Part shown: positions 31,987 to 43,657 of the stretch, piece after piece
How the letters are laid out: every line of letters begins with the position of its first letter
Numbering within the stretch: position 1 is the stretch's first letter
Assembly: GCA_039583875.1 (NCBI GenBank)
Contig: CM077167.1
Span: 146,585,010-146,649,009 of the forward strand
DNA length: 64,000 bases
DNA from: Platanthera guangdongensis
Lineage: Eukaryota > Streptophyta > Magnoliopsida > Asparagales > Orchidaceae
Reading direction: 5' to 3'
Notes under the pieces: model-generated
What the model was told of the DNA's origin: nothing
Seen by the model: only the letters and a program-made list of their open reading frames with translations
Databases searched by the model: none
Program-made: the position numbers and the translations under genes

Positions 31987-33190
31987 GGAGAGGAGACCCC
32001 GAGAAGACCCGCTGACCAGACTCTCATCAAGCTGGCAGGGATGTAGGCTCACTCGGGGGTTGGAGTTGGTTTGGAGAGGAGACCCCGAGAATACCCGTTG
32101 ACTAGACTCTCATCAAGCTGGCAGGGTTGTAGGCTCACTCGGGGGGTTGGAGTTGGTTTGGAGAGGAGACCCACAGGTAGACCCGCTACGCAGGCTCTCA
32201 TCTAGCTGGCAAGTCTGAAGGCTCGCCTGTGTGGGAGAGGTCTGGTCCTTGGTTCTGCACTACCCCGAGTGCTGCTCGGCCCCAAGTAGACCCACTGTAC
32301 AGGTTCTCATTAGCTGACAGGTCCGAAGGCTCGCCTGTGGGGGAGAGGTCTGGTCCTTGGTTCTGCACTACCCCGAGTGCGGCTCGGCCCCAGGTAGACC
32401 CGCTGCACAGGCTCTCATTAGCTGACAGGTCTGAAGGCTCGCCTGTGGGAGAGAGGTCTGGTCCATGGTTCTGCACTACCCCGAGCGCGGCTCGGCCCCA
32501 GGTAGACCCGCTGCGCAGGCTCTCATTAGCTGGCAGGTCCGAAGGCTCGCTGTGGGGGAGAGGTCTGTTCCTTGGTTCTGCACTACCCCGAGCTCGGCTC
32601 GGCCCCAGGTAGACTCACTGCGCATGCTCTCATCTAGCTGGCAGGTCCGAAGGCTTGCCTGTGGGGGAGAGGTCTGGTACTTGGTTCCACACTACCCCGA
32701 GTGCGGCTTGGCCCCAGGTAGACCCACTGCGCAGGCTCTCATTAGCTGGCAGGTCTGAAGGCTTGCCTGTGGGGGAGAGGTCTGGTCCTTGGTTCTGCAC
32801 TACCCTGAGTGCGGCTTGGCCCTAGGTAGACCCGCTGCGCATGCTCTCATTAGCCGGCAGGTCTGAAGGCTCGCCTGTGAGGGAGAGGTCTGGTCCTTGG
32901 TTCTGCACTACCCCGAGCGCGGCTCGGCCCCAGGTAGACCAACTGCGCATGGTCTCATTAGCTAGAAGGTCCGAAGGCTCGCCTATGGGGGAGAGGGTTG
33001 GTTCTTGGAGATGCTTCAGTTTAGAGACCCCAGCACTACCCCGAGCCTGGCTCGGCCCCAGGTAGACTCGCTGCGCAGGCTCCCATCTAGCTGGCAGGTC
33101 CGTAGGCTCGCCTGTGGGGGTAAGGGACCCCGAGTGCTGCTTGACCCTGGGTAGACTCGCTGATCAGGCTCTCATTAGCTGGGCAGGGCG
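31987..33190 (+). repeat. Second tandem array: two 87-bp units, then about nine 108-bp units
   Basis: Units beginning ggagaggagacccc start at 31987, 32073 and 32160 (86-87 bp). From about 32160 the phrase ctgcactaccccgag recurs at 32255, 32363, 32471 and 32578 (107-108 bp). Later units near 33000-33190 are irregular. Core phrases are shared with the 113-bp array at 23778-25240. The array lies just before the polypurine tract and LTR-A'. 33191-33430 holds no gene. Confidence 0.92.
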
Positions 33191-33430
33191 GTAGGCACAC
33201 CTGTTGGGAAAGGATTAGCTCCACGTGTTCAACACATTACAATAATATATGGCTTTATTATTTCACAATATCTTGAGAAATTACGTACTTATTACAAGGA
33301 ATGGTATAAGGGCAATTCAATAGCAGGGAGTATTTTCAGGTATCGAGTGGTTCAAAAAGATCAAAAGGGGCATCGAGAGATTAGTGTTCTAAGTGCAGTT
33401 TTCAGTTTCTTTTCGAGCTTGTACCAACCT

Positions 33431-33448
33431 CGAAAAGAGCGGGGATTG
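33431..33448 (+). other. Polypurine tract before LTR-A'
   Basis: CGAAAAGAGCGGGGATTG ends at the LTR start; compare 29967-29983. Confidence 0.65.
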
Positions 33449-34942
33449 TGTACAACCCCATATCCGGTCGAGCGGGATCCTCCCCAAATGGTGCGCTCGG
33501 GACATGCAATGAGCGGCAGTATGGTACAGCCCCGTTCAAAGACGTGCAGCCCCGTGCGTACGTGCGGAGGTTTTAAGTGCGTAGGCCTTCATAAATATAA
33601 TATATATATGTGTGTTCATGGTTTATATTATAAGATATATATTATATTATGATAAGGTATGAGGGATATCATAAGAAAGCAGGAGAGGCATCAGGCGGGG
33701 GATCTGGATTCGCCCGCTAGGGTTCGGCCAAGGAAGGAGCTGCTCGCCTCCCGATCTATCTCTGGCCGCCGCCTCAGCAAGGAGTAGGCCGCCCGCCTCT
33801 CTCTCTGGCCACCGCCTAAGCAAGGAGCAGGCCCGCCCCCTCTCTCTCTCCGCCCGCCAACAGCAGCAGCCCGCTGCCGCCCCTTTCTTCTCTCCTGTCG
33901 GCCAACAACAGCAGCCGTCTCCACCCCTTTCTTCTCTCCCGTCTGCCAACAGCAGCAGCCCACCGCCGCCCCCTATTTCTCTCCCGTCGCCGCCTACAAC
34001 AAGCCGAGCCCTAGCTCCCTTCCACCATCACCGCCGCCTAGGGCCGAGCAAGGCCGAGCCTTGCTTCCTCCTTCCACGTCGCCGCCTGCAGCTAGGTCGG
34101 CCGAGAGCTCCCCTTCTGCCGCCGTTTGGAGCTAGATCGGCCGGAAGCTTCTTCCCCAACGCCTACAAAAGGAAGGAAGGCCGGGAGGCCCTCTCCCGTT
34201 TCGCCCAACAAGGTGCTCGTTCAGTCAGGGAAGAGAAGCTGCCTGGAGCCTTCAACCCTCTAGTGGAGGTCGGACCTGTGATTGGACAACCACTATGGAT
34301 GCTAAACATCGATCCTCGGGCAATGTGCACGGTTGCGGCTCCGCCAAATACGCGTCAAGGGTAACAAAATTTCTTCTTGGGCAGGTGAAGCCCTTATTTT
34401 CCATATTTGCAAGGAAGCACCTCTCCACCGATGAGTGGGGGAAGGGTGCTACCCGACGGGTTGACATGTACGTCCCTGCAATTGACTGCATTAGCACCTG
34501 GAAGCGTGAGTACGGGTTTAGGCTTGCTGTGTGAAGCTCATCCGGGCGTGTGAGCCGGATTGGTGATGTTCTAGGGTTTCCAGAGAAGACTCCGAGGAAG
34601 TTGTATATTATCTATTTGCAGTGAATACACGCCACAACCCCCAGAAAGGGGTGGGTGCGATGTTTTTGTGTTGCTCTTAGTCGACCTTTGTTTGGCCTGC
34701 TGCCGCCATGTGAGACGTTGGCGTACAGTTGTTGCAGTACCAAGCGGGGAGTAGCGGGCTTAAGCCCAAGCTTGTGCCAGCCCTTGAAGGCCTATTTTTG
34801 CTTATATTGCTAGCCTGCTTGCCAAAGTATGGAATTCATATTCCTAGTCTAGTGCCTAGATCGTTCGCTTGAGGGTAGTAGGTGCGTGGTCACCCCTCTT
34901 TTGGGACCCCGAACTCCATAGAGGTCATTTTTGGCTTTAACA
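33449..34942 (+). mobile_element. LTR-A', right LTR of the Tat compound
   Basis: 1,494 bp, TGTACAACCCC...GGCTTTAACA, followed by the duplication TTTGG. It matches LTR-A along its length but lacks the Helitron candidate and the solo copia LTR. It also lacks 445 bp present in LTR-A at 19331-19775; the deletion junction (near 34842) has a TTC shared by both edges. Confidence 0.9.
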
Positions 34943-34947
34943 TTTGG
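34943..34947. repeat. Target-site duplication TTTGG, right
   Basis: Partner of 12484-12488. Confidence 0.85.
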
Positions 34948-37900
34948 TATAGTCGAACCATAAGTCACCATGACTTCAAATTTTGGCAAGGCTTGTGTTA
35001 GGTGTAAAACAAGTATCTTACCAAAAATGGGAACTTTTTGTTCAGAATTTTTCTATAGTATTTGATGAAATACTAAAAATTAAATTAACTATATTTTTGG
35101 AGACATATGACTCCAATGCCCCCAAATTTGGGTGGGATGTTCATTAGGTCAAGATAAATCCATGATAAAAATTTCAGGTCATTTTAACCTCTGCATGTTT
35201 GGGAAATCCCACATGCTTGAGATTGTCATATTCAAATTTGGGGTGTCAATAGTAAAAATAGAAAAATGTGGATTTAGCCCAATTTGGTCATTGAAACTCC
35301 ATGAAAATCTGGACAGAGGCTCATAGGAATAGTATATACCTACCATGGGAAATTTGGGATTTTGGGATCAAAGATCCCATTATTTGGAATTATTGGAAAA
35401 TATGTCTAGTTAGGAAATAAATTTGGAAAATATGGCAAATAAATTCATTAAATTATGGATTTTTTACACAAGCTCTAGTAGGGCAAATTTCACCTCTGGA
35501 AAAATTTATGGCACAGTTTAATAATGTTTCCTTGGATTTTAAGTAGATTTTACCATTTTGTCTCTTTTGAACATTAATTAAAAATTATGAAAAACTTTAC
35601 AGTGGTTTGTTACTGTGTTTTGGTTCCTGATAAATTATTTGAGAATTATTGGATGTGTGTATATGTTACAAACCCTAATAATGGCATTTTGGTAATATTG
35701 TATAAATGGATATAAGCTAGGTCAGATCATTGATTAATATTGGGAAATTCTGCACTTAGCTTTATTACATCATCATGAACACCCACTATTGTTCTCATAA
35801 TTTTTGATTGAGTAGTTGAGGTACTTTATTTGGAAAGTGATTGAATTGTAATTTTAATATTAAATGGAAAATAAATATAAATTTGCATGAAAATATTATT
35901 AAATATCATAGGCAGCAATATGTAACCTTATAAAACACCTAGTAAATTACTTAGGTAGGTTGAACCATTATATGTAGTACTTCATGTTCAAGGTGACCCG
36001 GTCGCACAATTAAAAGAATTAATTTAGGCCCCTTAATCCCTTGGAAAAAAATAATGAAACCTAGTTCAATCATTATCATACATCATAACAACCATGATAA
36101 ATATTTAGGGGCATCTGACCCAAGAGTTCGGATGACACGTCATACGGGTCAACTTAGGTCATGGGTGCGCTTAGCAAAATATAGCACATGTCACTGAGAC
36201 CCACGGGGGATACAATAGAAGGTTGAGTTGGTAAATACATTGGGAAGACAAACCCTAATTGGTGTCCAGTAGGTCACTCCATAGTATGGAGCGATAGAGT
36301 GCAACACTCCAAGTGCAGTAGCTAGAATGGAGTCCGAGAGAAGACTGCTGAATTCCCAAATAATAACTTAATTCATTAGGTTCGTTCCAGAGTAACAACG
36401 AGAGCTGGGTATGGATCATGGCTCGATGTTAATAAAAATAAATATCCTTGCGAAAGGGAGCTTTGGGATTCAACCCATCGTAGCTCCTAGTGCCCTCGAG
36501 AGCCCTTCATCGGGCATGCCCTGGCAGTCCTGGGATTAACCCTAAACTGATAGGTATAACAAATACTAGACAAGAGTAGTCTAATAGGCTAAGGCATTGA
36601 TGTTCATTCTCACCCGTGATGGGTTGGAGGGATTCAGAATAAAGGAACTAGTGTGCAATCTCACCCGTGATGGGTTGGAGGGATTCAGAATAAAGACACT
36701 AGTGTGCAATCTCACCCGTGATGGGTTGGATGGATTCAGGACGGGTTGGTCCTATGAGCTGGAGGCTAGGGTTGGAATATCTTGCATGTGGATAAACTAG
36801 TGGCGGGTCATGCAATACTGGACCAATCGTCACACCGATGGCAGTACGGTGACTCTGGCGAGGTGTGAGGGTTTGAGGGGCCTGTGGGTTTACTTACACT
36901 GCGGTTTGGAGGACAATCCCAAAGAACGCACACTCGACCAAAAAGACTGGTGGGTAGCCATAAAATAGTACCCAAGACTCTAGAGTGCACCTAGGACATG
37001 TACAAAGGCGTATGAGAGGTCTAGGCCCGGTAATGTGTATACCTACCTAGGAGTGGAGACGCCCGCTCCACTGCTGCCGTAGCCACAACAATGGTATTAG
37101 AGAGTGATGTTAGCTCCAAAAATGGGAACTAAATTTCTGTGATCACAGAGTCATATGTGTGAGTTGCACTTGCATGAACCATAAAATGCATGCATATTAT
37201 ATATTCATAACTAGGTCATACGCACCATAGATCCTTATCATATAAATTAGTATGGGCTCTTTTATATGATAAGTTATATTTCTGGAAACCTTAACTTATA
37301 AGTTTGTATGGGCATTCATATAAGTTAAGGTACTTCTGTGATGGTAGTGTAGTAGTAGCTCATTTTACTTGATGTCTTTACTCTGCTAACTTTTAGTGCT
37401 TGTTTACTTACATCACCTTAATTGTTTTTGTTCAGCTCTTCTTACCTTTCATATACCATATATAAAGAACTGTTAGAGTAGAAATTATTGATGTATATAC
37501 ACATGTTAGTATAGCTCCACTGTCACCTGTTTCCATTGCTATACCACTTGTTGTCCTCCGCTTCATCCTCCCGCCCGGTGCCTAGGATTTGCGGGGGCGA
37601 GGTGTGGAGGAAATGGCTTAGTATTTGTGACTAACGGTCGGTGTGACCAATCATTTTAGGAGCTCGAGGAGATGGAGTACCAGCAGGACGAGGTGGCAAG
37701 ACGTGAGGAGCTGATACCACCACTACCTACTACTACTGCAGCCCGTCGTCAGGTGGGACGAGTTTTCTGATGATAGTATAGCTTCGCTTATTGACATTTA
37801 TGAGAGATAGATTTGATATTATATACAGGGCATAAGCCCTTTTTCTCTTTTGATGTACTCATTCTGGACTTATGTACTTTCATTTTTATTTGATAGTGTT

Positions 37901-38097
37901 GTGACATGTGGACTAGCTGTTATTATAAACTGTTTTTTACTTCTATCTCTCAATTGGCCAAACAGGTTTTATGATCATACTAGCCGACAGGATCGGCGTG
38001 TTGCGGTGTCGACTAACCCGTGAGTTAGTGCCACCGTAAGGTGGCAGTTCTGGGCATAAGATTGGTTGCCTCCTTGGTAAGGGGGTGTGGTCTTACA
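34948..38097 (+). mobile_element. Right part of the 4.6-kb LTR shared by elements C and D
   Basis: This is the continuation of 11045-12488 after the Tat insertion. It ends GTGGTCTTACA at 38097, three bases before the element D primer site, so it acts as the 5' LTR of D. The first half is AT-rich without genes. There is a 51-bp repeat at 36609-36745, paired 'aagttaaggt' and 'tataagtt' phrases at 37230-37340, and a TATATAAAG at about 37459-37467 that could be a promoter element. Confidence 0.85.
36609..36745. repeat. 51-bp tandem repeat, about 2.6 copies
   Basis: ctcacccgtgatgggttgga starts at 36609, 36660 and 36711. The period is divisible by three, so a spurious plus-strand ORF with 17-residue repeats results. 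Confidence 0.9.
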
Positions 38098-38100
38098 AAC

Positions 38101-38112
38101 TGGTATCACTTG
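38101..38112 (+). other. Primer-binding site of element D
   Basis: TGGTATCACTTG, three bases after the LTR end; the first eight bases match the initiator tRNA-Met type and the rest have drifted. Confidence 0.7.
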
Positions 38113-38283
38113 AACAAAACGATCATAAAAGAAGAAGTCCACAGCACTGGGCCACCCCGCTCGAGCTTTAGTTTGCGGACAAACTATGCAGCGGAAGCAA
38201 TGGTGTGCCCATGTGTAAAAAGTCACATAAAACAGTCCACCTAAGCAATGAGTCAGTCTAATTCTAATATAAACCTTACCTTT

Positions 38284-39424
38284 ATGCAACCTCCACAGGT
38301 CGTCGTACCACAAAATGTGGTCCCTCCCACTCCGAATGCCACTCCTTTTCTATAGACATAGATGGGCCAGACCCTGAAGACCATTCTTGAGGCCTTCAGA
38401 GCCCAGCAGGTTCCAGCACAACTGCCAAATCCGGGATCAAACTGGCTGAGTGCATTCAAGAGTTTGTCCCCGCTTATGTACCATGGGACAGAGAATGCGG
38501 TAAATACCAAGGAATGGCTCGAGGCTATACAGGAGATGCTGGCAGGCATCACCTGCCCTATCAGCCAGGTAGTTCATTTGGCAACTTCAGCAATTGATGC
38601 CCATGTAAAGAGGTGGTGGAAGTCCATGCTGGACTCCACCTAGGCAGATAGGGCTCTATCAGATATATCTTGGGAGGAGTTCGGCGAGGCATTCTTGATG
38701 CATTTCGTGTCCACTACGGACCGGGATGAGCTAGAGGAGAGGTTTTTGGACCTCAAACAGGGGACCAAGTCAGTGATCAAGTACCAGAGGGAGTTTTCCC
38801 ATCTGGCCAGGTTTACGGGGATATATAATTCGGGCGACAAGAGGTACACAAAGAGATTCTACCGGGGCCTTAGAGACAATTTGAGACAGGCCCTACTGTT
38901 CATCTCTCATGGCACTTCAGCTCAGATCATAGAGATGGCCAAGAAGCTGGAGGCAAACCAGCTGACCGTGTAGTGTAGGGGAAAGAGACCACTGGATGGG
39001 TCGTTCTTCGGGGAGAATAATCGGGGCTCACAGAGAGGCAGAGTTATGAGACACAAGAGAGGTGGGGGACGTTATCGTCCCAACTACAGGTAGGAGCAGA
39101 GACCCCCTGCAGCACCAGATCCTCCACCACTACAGACACATGGCCAAATGAGGCAGGATGATCGTGTCCAACGACTGGTAGTTTGTTTCGGGTGCCATCA
39201 GTCGGGCCATATTAGATCTGAGTGCCCTCATCAGTTTCGTCCATTTCATCCTCCACCTCCTCCACCTCCAGTGGCCCCTCTAGTACAGCAGGGCCGAGGC
39301 CGAGCATGAGGTCGAGGTCGAGGATGAGGCCGAGGCCGAGAACCTTTTGGCCGAGGCAGAGGACAGGAGCAGATGAACGCATTAGACCTCGCCGAGCCGA
39401 GGAACCCTGATGACATCATCACAG
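38284..39424 (+). pseudogene. Element D: Gag with CCHC knuckle, broken
   Basis: Chromovirus Gag read with several stops (TAG near 38353 and 38641; TAG near 38971). Recognisable blocks: GQTLKTILEAFRAQQ, then TKEWLEAIQEML, HVKRWWKSMLD, DELEERFLDLKQG, YQREFSHLARF, KRFYRGLRDNLRQALLF. The zinc knuckle VCFGCHQSGHIRSEC (CX2CX4HX4C, near 39185) is followed by an Arg/Gly-rich tail. The end LAEPRNPDDIITG runs into a splice donor rather than into protease. The matching Gag of element F is at 55109-56172 on the other strand. Confidence 0.85.
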
Positions 39425-39523
39425 GTACATAAATATTATTATGAAATTAAGACATTTATATATATATATATAGTACTTGACCTTGAAGTATAACTACCCA
39501 TTTGAAACTCAAATCAACCTCAG
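39425..39523 (+). other. Apparent 99-bp intron between Gag and protease (element D)
   Basis: ACAG|GTACAT ... CCTCAG|ACATAG. The stretch contains stops and a TA run and no coding sequence. Removing it joins DDIITG to the protease phrase [16 protein letters not shown] in frame. It lies at exactly the same place and phase as the 118-bp interval in element F (54991-55108). Confidence 0.6.
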
Positions 39524-41506
39524 ACATAGTCTTTATCAGCGGCAAGCCCGCTCATACACTATTCAATACGGGTGCTTTGCACTCATTCGTATCAGAAGCC
39601 TTTGTGGAAGGGTTGGATGGCGTGGAATGATTCACGGGCTCGACGATGAGGGTAAGGCTACCTGATGGATCGGTAATATTATCATATACCATGTGCAATA
39701 CGAAGGCAGAAATCGGCGGAAAGACATTTGAAGCGCCTGCAATGATCCTAAGGATGCCAGACTTCGACCTGATCCTGGGCATGACTTGGTTGCATTGGAA
39801 CCATGCCCAGATCGATTGCCCGTCGAGGAGGATCACATTGAGGCACGGGGACTCCTACGTCATCGTCGAAGGTATTAGACTTGTCTCCCATATTTTATTA
39901 TCACCTGTACAGGCTGTCAAAGCTTACAAGCAAGGAGAGGAAGTATACCTTATCTGCTTCGAGATGGCGGGAGCAAAGACTTCTATTGGGGACATCCCGG
40001 TGGTTCGGGATTTCTCCGACGTATTTCTGGAAAAATTGCCCGGATTGCCACCGTCCAGGGACACGGACTTCCGCATTCAGTTGGTGCCAAGAGCGAGGCC
40101 GTATCTCAGGCACCATACAGGATGTCCCCAAAGGAGCTAGCAGAGTTCAGGACACAGCTATAGGATCTGGTAGAGTCAGGATTTGTCCGACCGAGCTCAT
40201 CACCATGGGGAGCATCGGTGTTATTTCTCAAGAAGAAGGATGGCTCTATGCGTCTCCACATCAACTACCAGGAGTTGAACCAGTTGACATTCGGGAACAC
40301 ATATCCGCTGCCCCGGATCGATGAGCTTTTTGATCAGCTTCAGGGAGACTTATGGTTCTCCAAGTTGGATCTGAGGTCTGGGTACTATCAGCTGCGGATC
40401 CAGGAGGAGGACATTCCGAAGACAGCCTTTAGTTCCCGCTATGGACTGTACGAGTTCACGGTGATGCCTTTCGGGCTCACGAATGCACCTTCTACATTCA
40501 TGAGCTTGATGAACTGCGTATTCGAGCCCTACCTGGACAGATTTGTCATAGTCTTCATCGCTGATATATTGATCTACTCCCGGACACAGGAGGACCATAC
40601 TCAGCATTTGGCGTTGGTTTTGGTGAAGCTGAGATAGCACCAGATGTATGCTAAGTTCTCCAAGTGCCAATTCTGGCTGCAAGAGGTGGAATTCCTGGGG
40701 CATACTGTCAGTGGGTCAGGGTTGGTCGTGGACCAAGCCAAGGTGCAGGCTGTTAGAGATTGGCCGCGGCCAAAGTCAGCATCAGACATACGTAGTTTTT
40801 TGGGACTCGCAGGATATTATCGCAAGTTCGTGGACGGGTTCTCGAGCATAACACTCCCCCTCACGTCCTTGACGAAGAGGGAGGCAGCATTTATTTGGAC
40901 GGAGAACTGCGAGGAGGCATTTCAGGAGCTAAAGGACAGGCTCACCTCTTCCCCCATCCTTGCACTTCCATCTGGGAAGGAATGATTTCACATTTATACT
41001 GACGCCTCATATCAGGGGATGGGTGCGGTCCTGATGCAGGACGGACATGTCAACGCTTAAGCTTCGAGGTAGTTGAAGAAGTATGAACAGAATTACCCCA
41101 TACATGATTTAGAGATCGGGGCGGTGGTATTTGCATTAAAGATCTGGAGACATTACCTATATGGGGTTCATTGTGACATCTTCTCGGATCACAAGAACCT
41201 CAAGTATGTTGTCACGCATAAAGACCTGAACCTGCTCCAGAGAAGATGGCTTGAATTCTTGTGCGATTATGATTACACCATGCATTATCATCCGGGGAAG
41301 GCGAACACCGTGGCAGATGCCTTGAGTAGGAGAGCCAGCACCTCAGGACTAGAGCCTCGCGTGATGTCTATGGAGCTGCTGCAGATGCTAGAGGATATGC
41401 ACATTTCTGTCGTTTCCGAGTCCGAGCTGGAGATTTATCGGGAGTACTTGAACTCTCTGATCCTTGAGTGTGATATACGAGAGCGCATCAGGGTACAATA
41501 GAGGTT
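39524..41506 (+). pseudogene. Element D: protease, reverse transcriptase and RNase H, dead
   Basis: The protease active site reads NTG instead of DTG. A frameshift near 40105 precedes RT. RT keeps [20 protein letters not shown] and [10 protein letters not shown], but the catalytic phrase is FIADILIYS (first Asp of the pair replaced by Ala), so the polymerase is inactive. Further stops: TAG 40635-40637, TGA near 40984, TAA near 41058, TAG near 41071 and TAG near 41500. RNase H keeps [15 protein letters not shown] and SDHKNLKY. It is very similar to element C throughout, including length between motifs. Confidence 0.9.
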
Positions 41507-42905
41507 AGATACAGCTTTGGAGCCGATATTCAGGGCCTTATAAGGGGGCAGGACAGGGGATTATTCTTTGCTTGATGACCTCGTTCATTTACGTGGTCGT
41601 GTTTATATACCCACGGGAGGTGATATCCAGGAGGATATACTTAGGGAGACACACTGTTCTCGGTACTCAATGCACCCCGGTATTACCAAGATGACAGTGG
41701 ATCTGCGGAGGAGCATGTAATGGCTGGGAATGAAGAGGGAGATCATCTTCTATGTGACACACTGCGAGACATGCCAGCAAGTAAAGGCAGAGTGCAAGAG
41801 ACCAGGAGGATTACTACAGTCACTACTGGTACCTGAGTGGAAGTTCGAAGATATTGCTATGGACTTCGTGCATGGATTGCCTCGCTCCCACTCAGGGCAC
41901 GATTCTATTTGGGTCATTGTCGATAGATTGACCAAGGTGGCCCGGTTTATACCGATCAGGAAGGACAGCTCAATTATTGCTTTGGTGAGGTTGTTTGTGG
42001 AGCAGTTCGTCAGGTACCACGGGGTGCCCAGGACGATTTTATCGAATCGTGACGGTTGATTCACTTCTAGGTAGTTAAGAGCGGTGCAGGAATACTTGGG
42101 TTCTCAGCTTGCTTTTAGCACCGCTTTCCATCCACAGACCGGCGGTCAAACAGAGAGGACCATCAGGACCATGGAGGATCTGCTACGATTGTATATACTA
42201 GATACGGGGAGGCCCTGGGAGAGACGGTTGCCACTGGTTGAGTTCTCCTACAACAACAGTCACCAGGCGAGCATTGGGATGACACCTTATGAGGTTCTTT
42301 ATGGAAGGAAGTGCCGGACACTACTATCTTGTGTTCAGGATGAGGACCCCAGGGCACTTGGATCAGAATACATTGAGGCTACGGATGCTCAGATACGATT
42401 GATTAGGGACCGGATGCTGGAGGCTCAAAGTAGGCAGGCTAAGTACTACGATACGCGACATTAGAAGATAGAGTTCCAGGTGGGGGATAGAGTGTTCTTG
42501 AAGATACGTCTGGTGCATGGTGTTTCTCGGGTGCGGAGGCACAATAAGCTCAGCCCTCGATATATGGGGCCATATTTGATCCTGGAGCGGATCGGCCCCT
42601 TGGCATATAGGCTGGAGCTGCCGCTAGAGTTAGGGACCTTGCACGACGTCTTTCACATCTCTTCGCTATGGAGAGCTCTCCTTCAGCCGAAGCAGCATGT
42701 CACAACTACAGCAGGACCGTTAGCATCTGACAGATCAGTTCGTTTAGAGCTACTCTGGATCAATGATACTGCGGTCTGAGTGCTGCGGAAGAAGAAGGTT
42801 CCCCTGGTGAAGGTGTTGTGGTCCAACTACGGACGGGAGGAGCACACCTGGGAGCTGAGGGATCTGATGCTAAAGCGGCACCTGGAGCTTTTTTACCTCA
42901 GGTAA
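41507..42905 (+). pseudogene. Element D: integrase and chromodomain-like tail, dead
   Basis: The zinc finger HCETCQQVKAEC is near 41760. The catalytic blocks are AMDFVHGLP (kept), SNRDG followed by TGA at 42057-42059 (second Asp replaced by Asn), and GGQTERTIR (kept). More stops: TAA near 41718, TAG near 42072, TAG near 42462 and TGA near 42777. The tail reads KKVPLVKVLW..EHTWELRDLML and stops at 42903-42905. A purine-rich tract and GTTTATTGGGGTTT follow, up to the LTR at 43012. Confidence 0.9.
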
Positions 42906-43011
42906 TACTTTAAGTTTTGTCTAAAGTACTTTAAAATTTTTATGTATAGAAACCTCGTAGACCCGAAATTAAATTTCGGGGACGAAATTATATTTTTTGT
43001 TTATTGGGGTT

Positions 43012-43657
43012 TGTAACATCTCATTTTCAATTAGACCCCTCTACTTGGTTTGGGTTAGGACATGTGGTGGGGGCATGGGTTTAGGCTATGTTTGAAAAAT
43101 GGAGTTAGGGTGTAGTCACATGGGACCCACTATAGTGCCCAAGTTAACCCAAGTCAAATTAGCCCAAATTGGGGCCTTAGCTACACTTAGGCCCCACCAC
43201 TAAACCCCTAACCCTAATAACAATCTAAGTGAACCATAAGACACATCATTGGGTCACCTATTGATCCAAGTTGACCCAAGTCAACTCTAAACCATAATTT
43301 GGTCAAACCCACACTGAAAGGCACAATTAGCCCAAGTAGGGCATCACCATGGCCCAAACAAAATTGGGTGGTGCCATATGGACCATGACCATCAACTAGG
43401 GACAGCCCACTCATCAAATTGACCAAGTCAACCCTATAAGTCAACAAGTCAAAAAATGGCCTAAAGGAAGAAAAAGGGAGGCCAAGCCCATTCTCAACGG
43501 TCAATGTCCATGAGCCAAGGCCCATGACCAACCTAAAGGGTTAATGACAGCCCCTACCCTCCTGAAATTGGAGAAAGAATGCATGCATGGGGGTAATTTA
43601 GACATTTTTGAGAAAAGGAGGAGAGAGAAGAGAGGGAGAGAGTGGATGGAGGCCATG
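43012..43657 (+). mobile_element. Start of the right LTR of element D, cut by element E
   Basis: TGTAACATCTCATTTTC...GGAGGCCATG matches 11045-11690 almost base for base. At 43657 the match stops where element E begins; in the other copy the text continues TGGCCCTCC. The last five bases, CCATG (43653-43657), would be the target duplication of E, whose other end is outside the window. Confidence 0.88.

Larger units (their letters stand above)
12489..34942 (+). mobile_element. Tat-type Ty3/gypsy compound element with three LTRs
   Basis: Bounded by TTTGG duplications. Order: LTR-A (12489-19874, carrying two later insertions); primer site; decayed protease, RT, two RNase H domains and integrase tail; 113-bp array; two antisense genes; polypurine tract; diverged LTR-B (29984-30683); primer site; captured host exon; 108-bp array; polypurine tract; LTR-A' (33449-34942). 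The dual RNase H (a gypsy RNase H followed by an archaeal-type one) and antisense accessory genes are hallmarks of the Tat lineage. The middle LTR has both a polypurine tract before it and a primer site after it, so two element bodies share it. Gag is missing. Confidence 0.8.

Noticed and set aside
32229..33065. Plus- and minus-strand ORFs with repeated RPQVDPL or SPTGEPSDL phrases
   Set aside because: Generated by the 108-bp tandem array (divisible by three).
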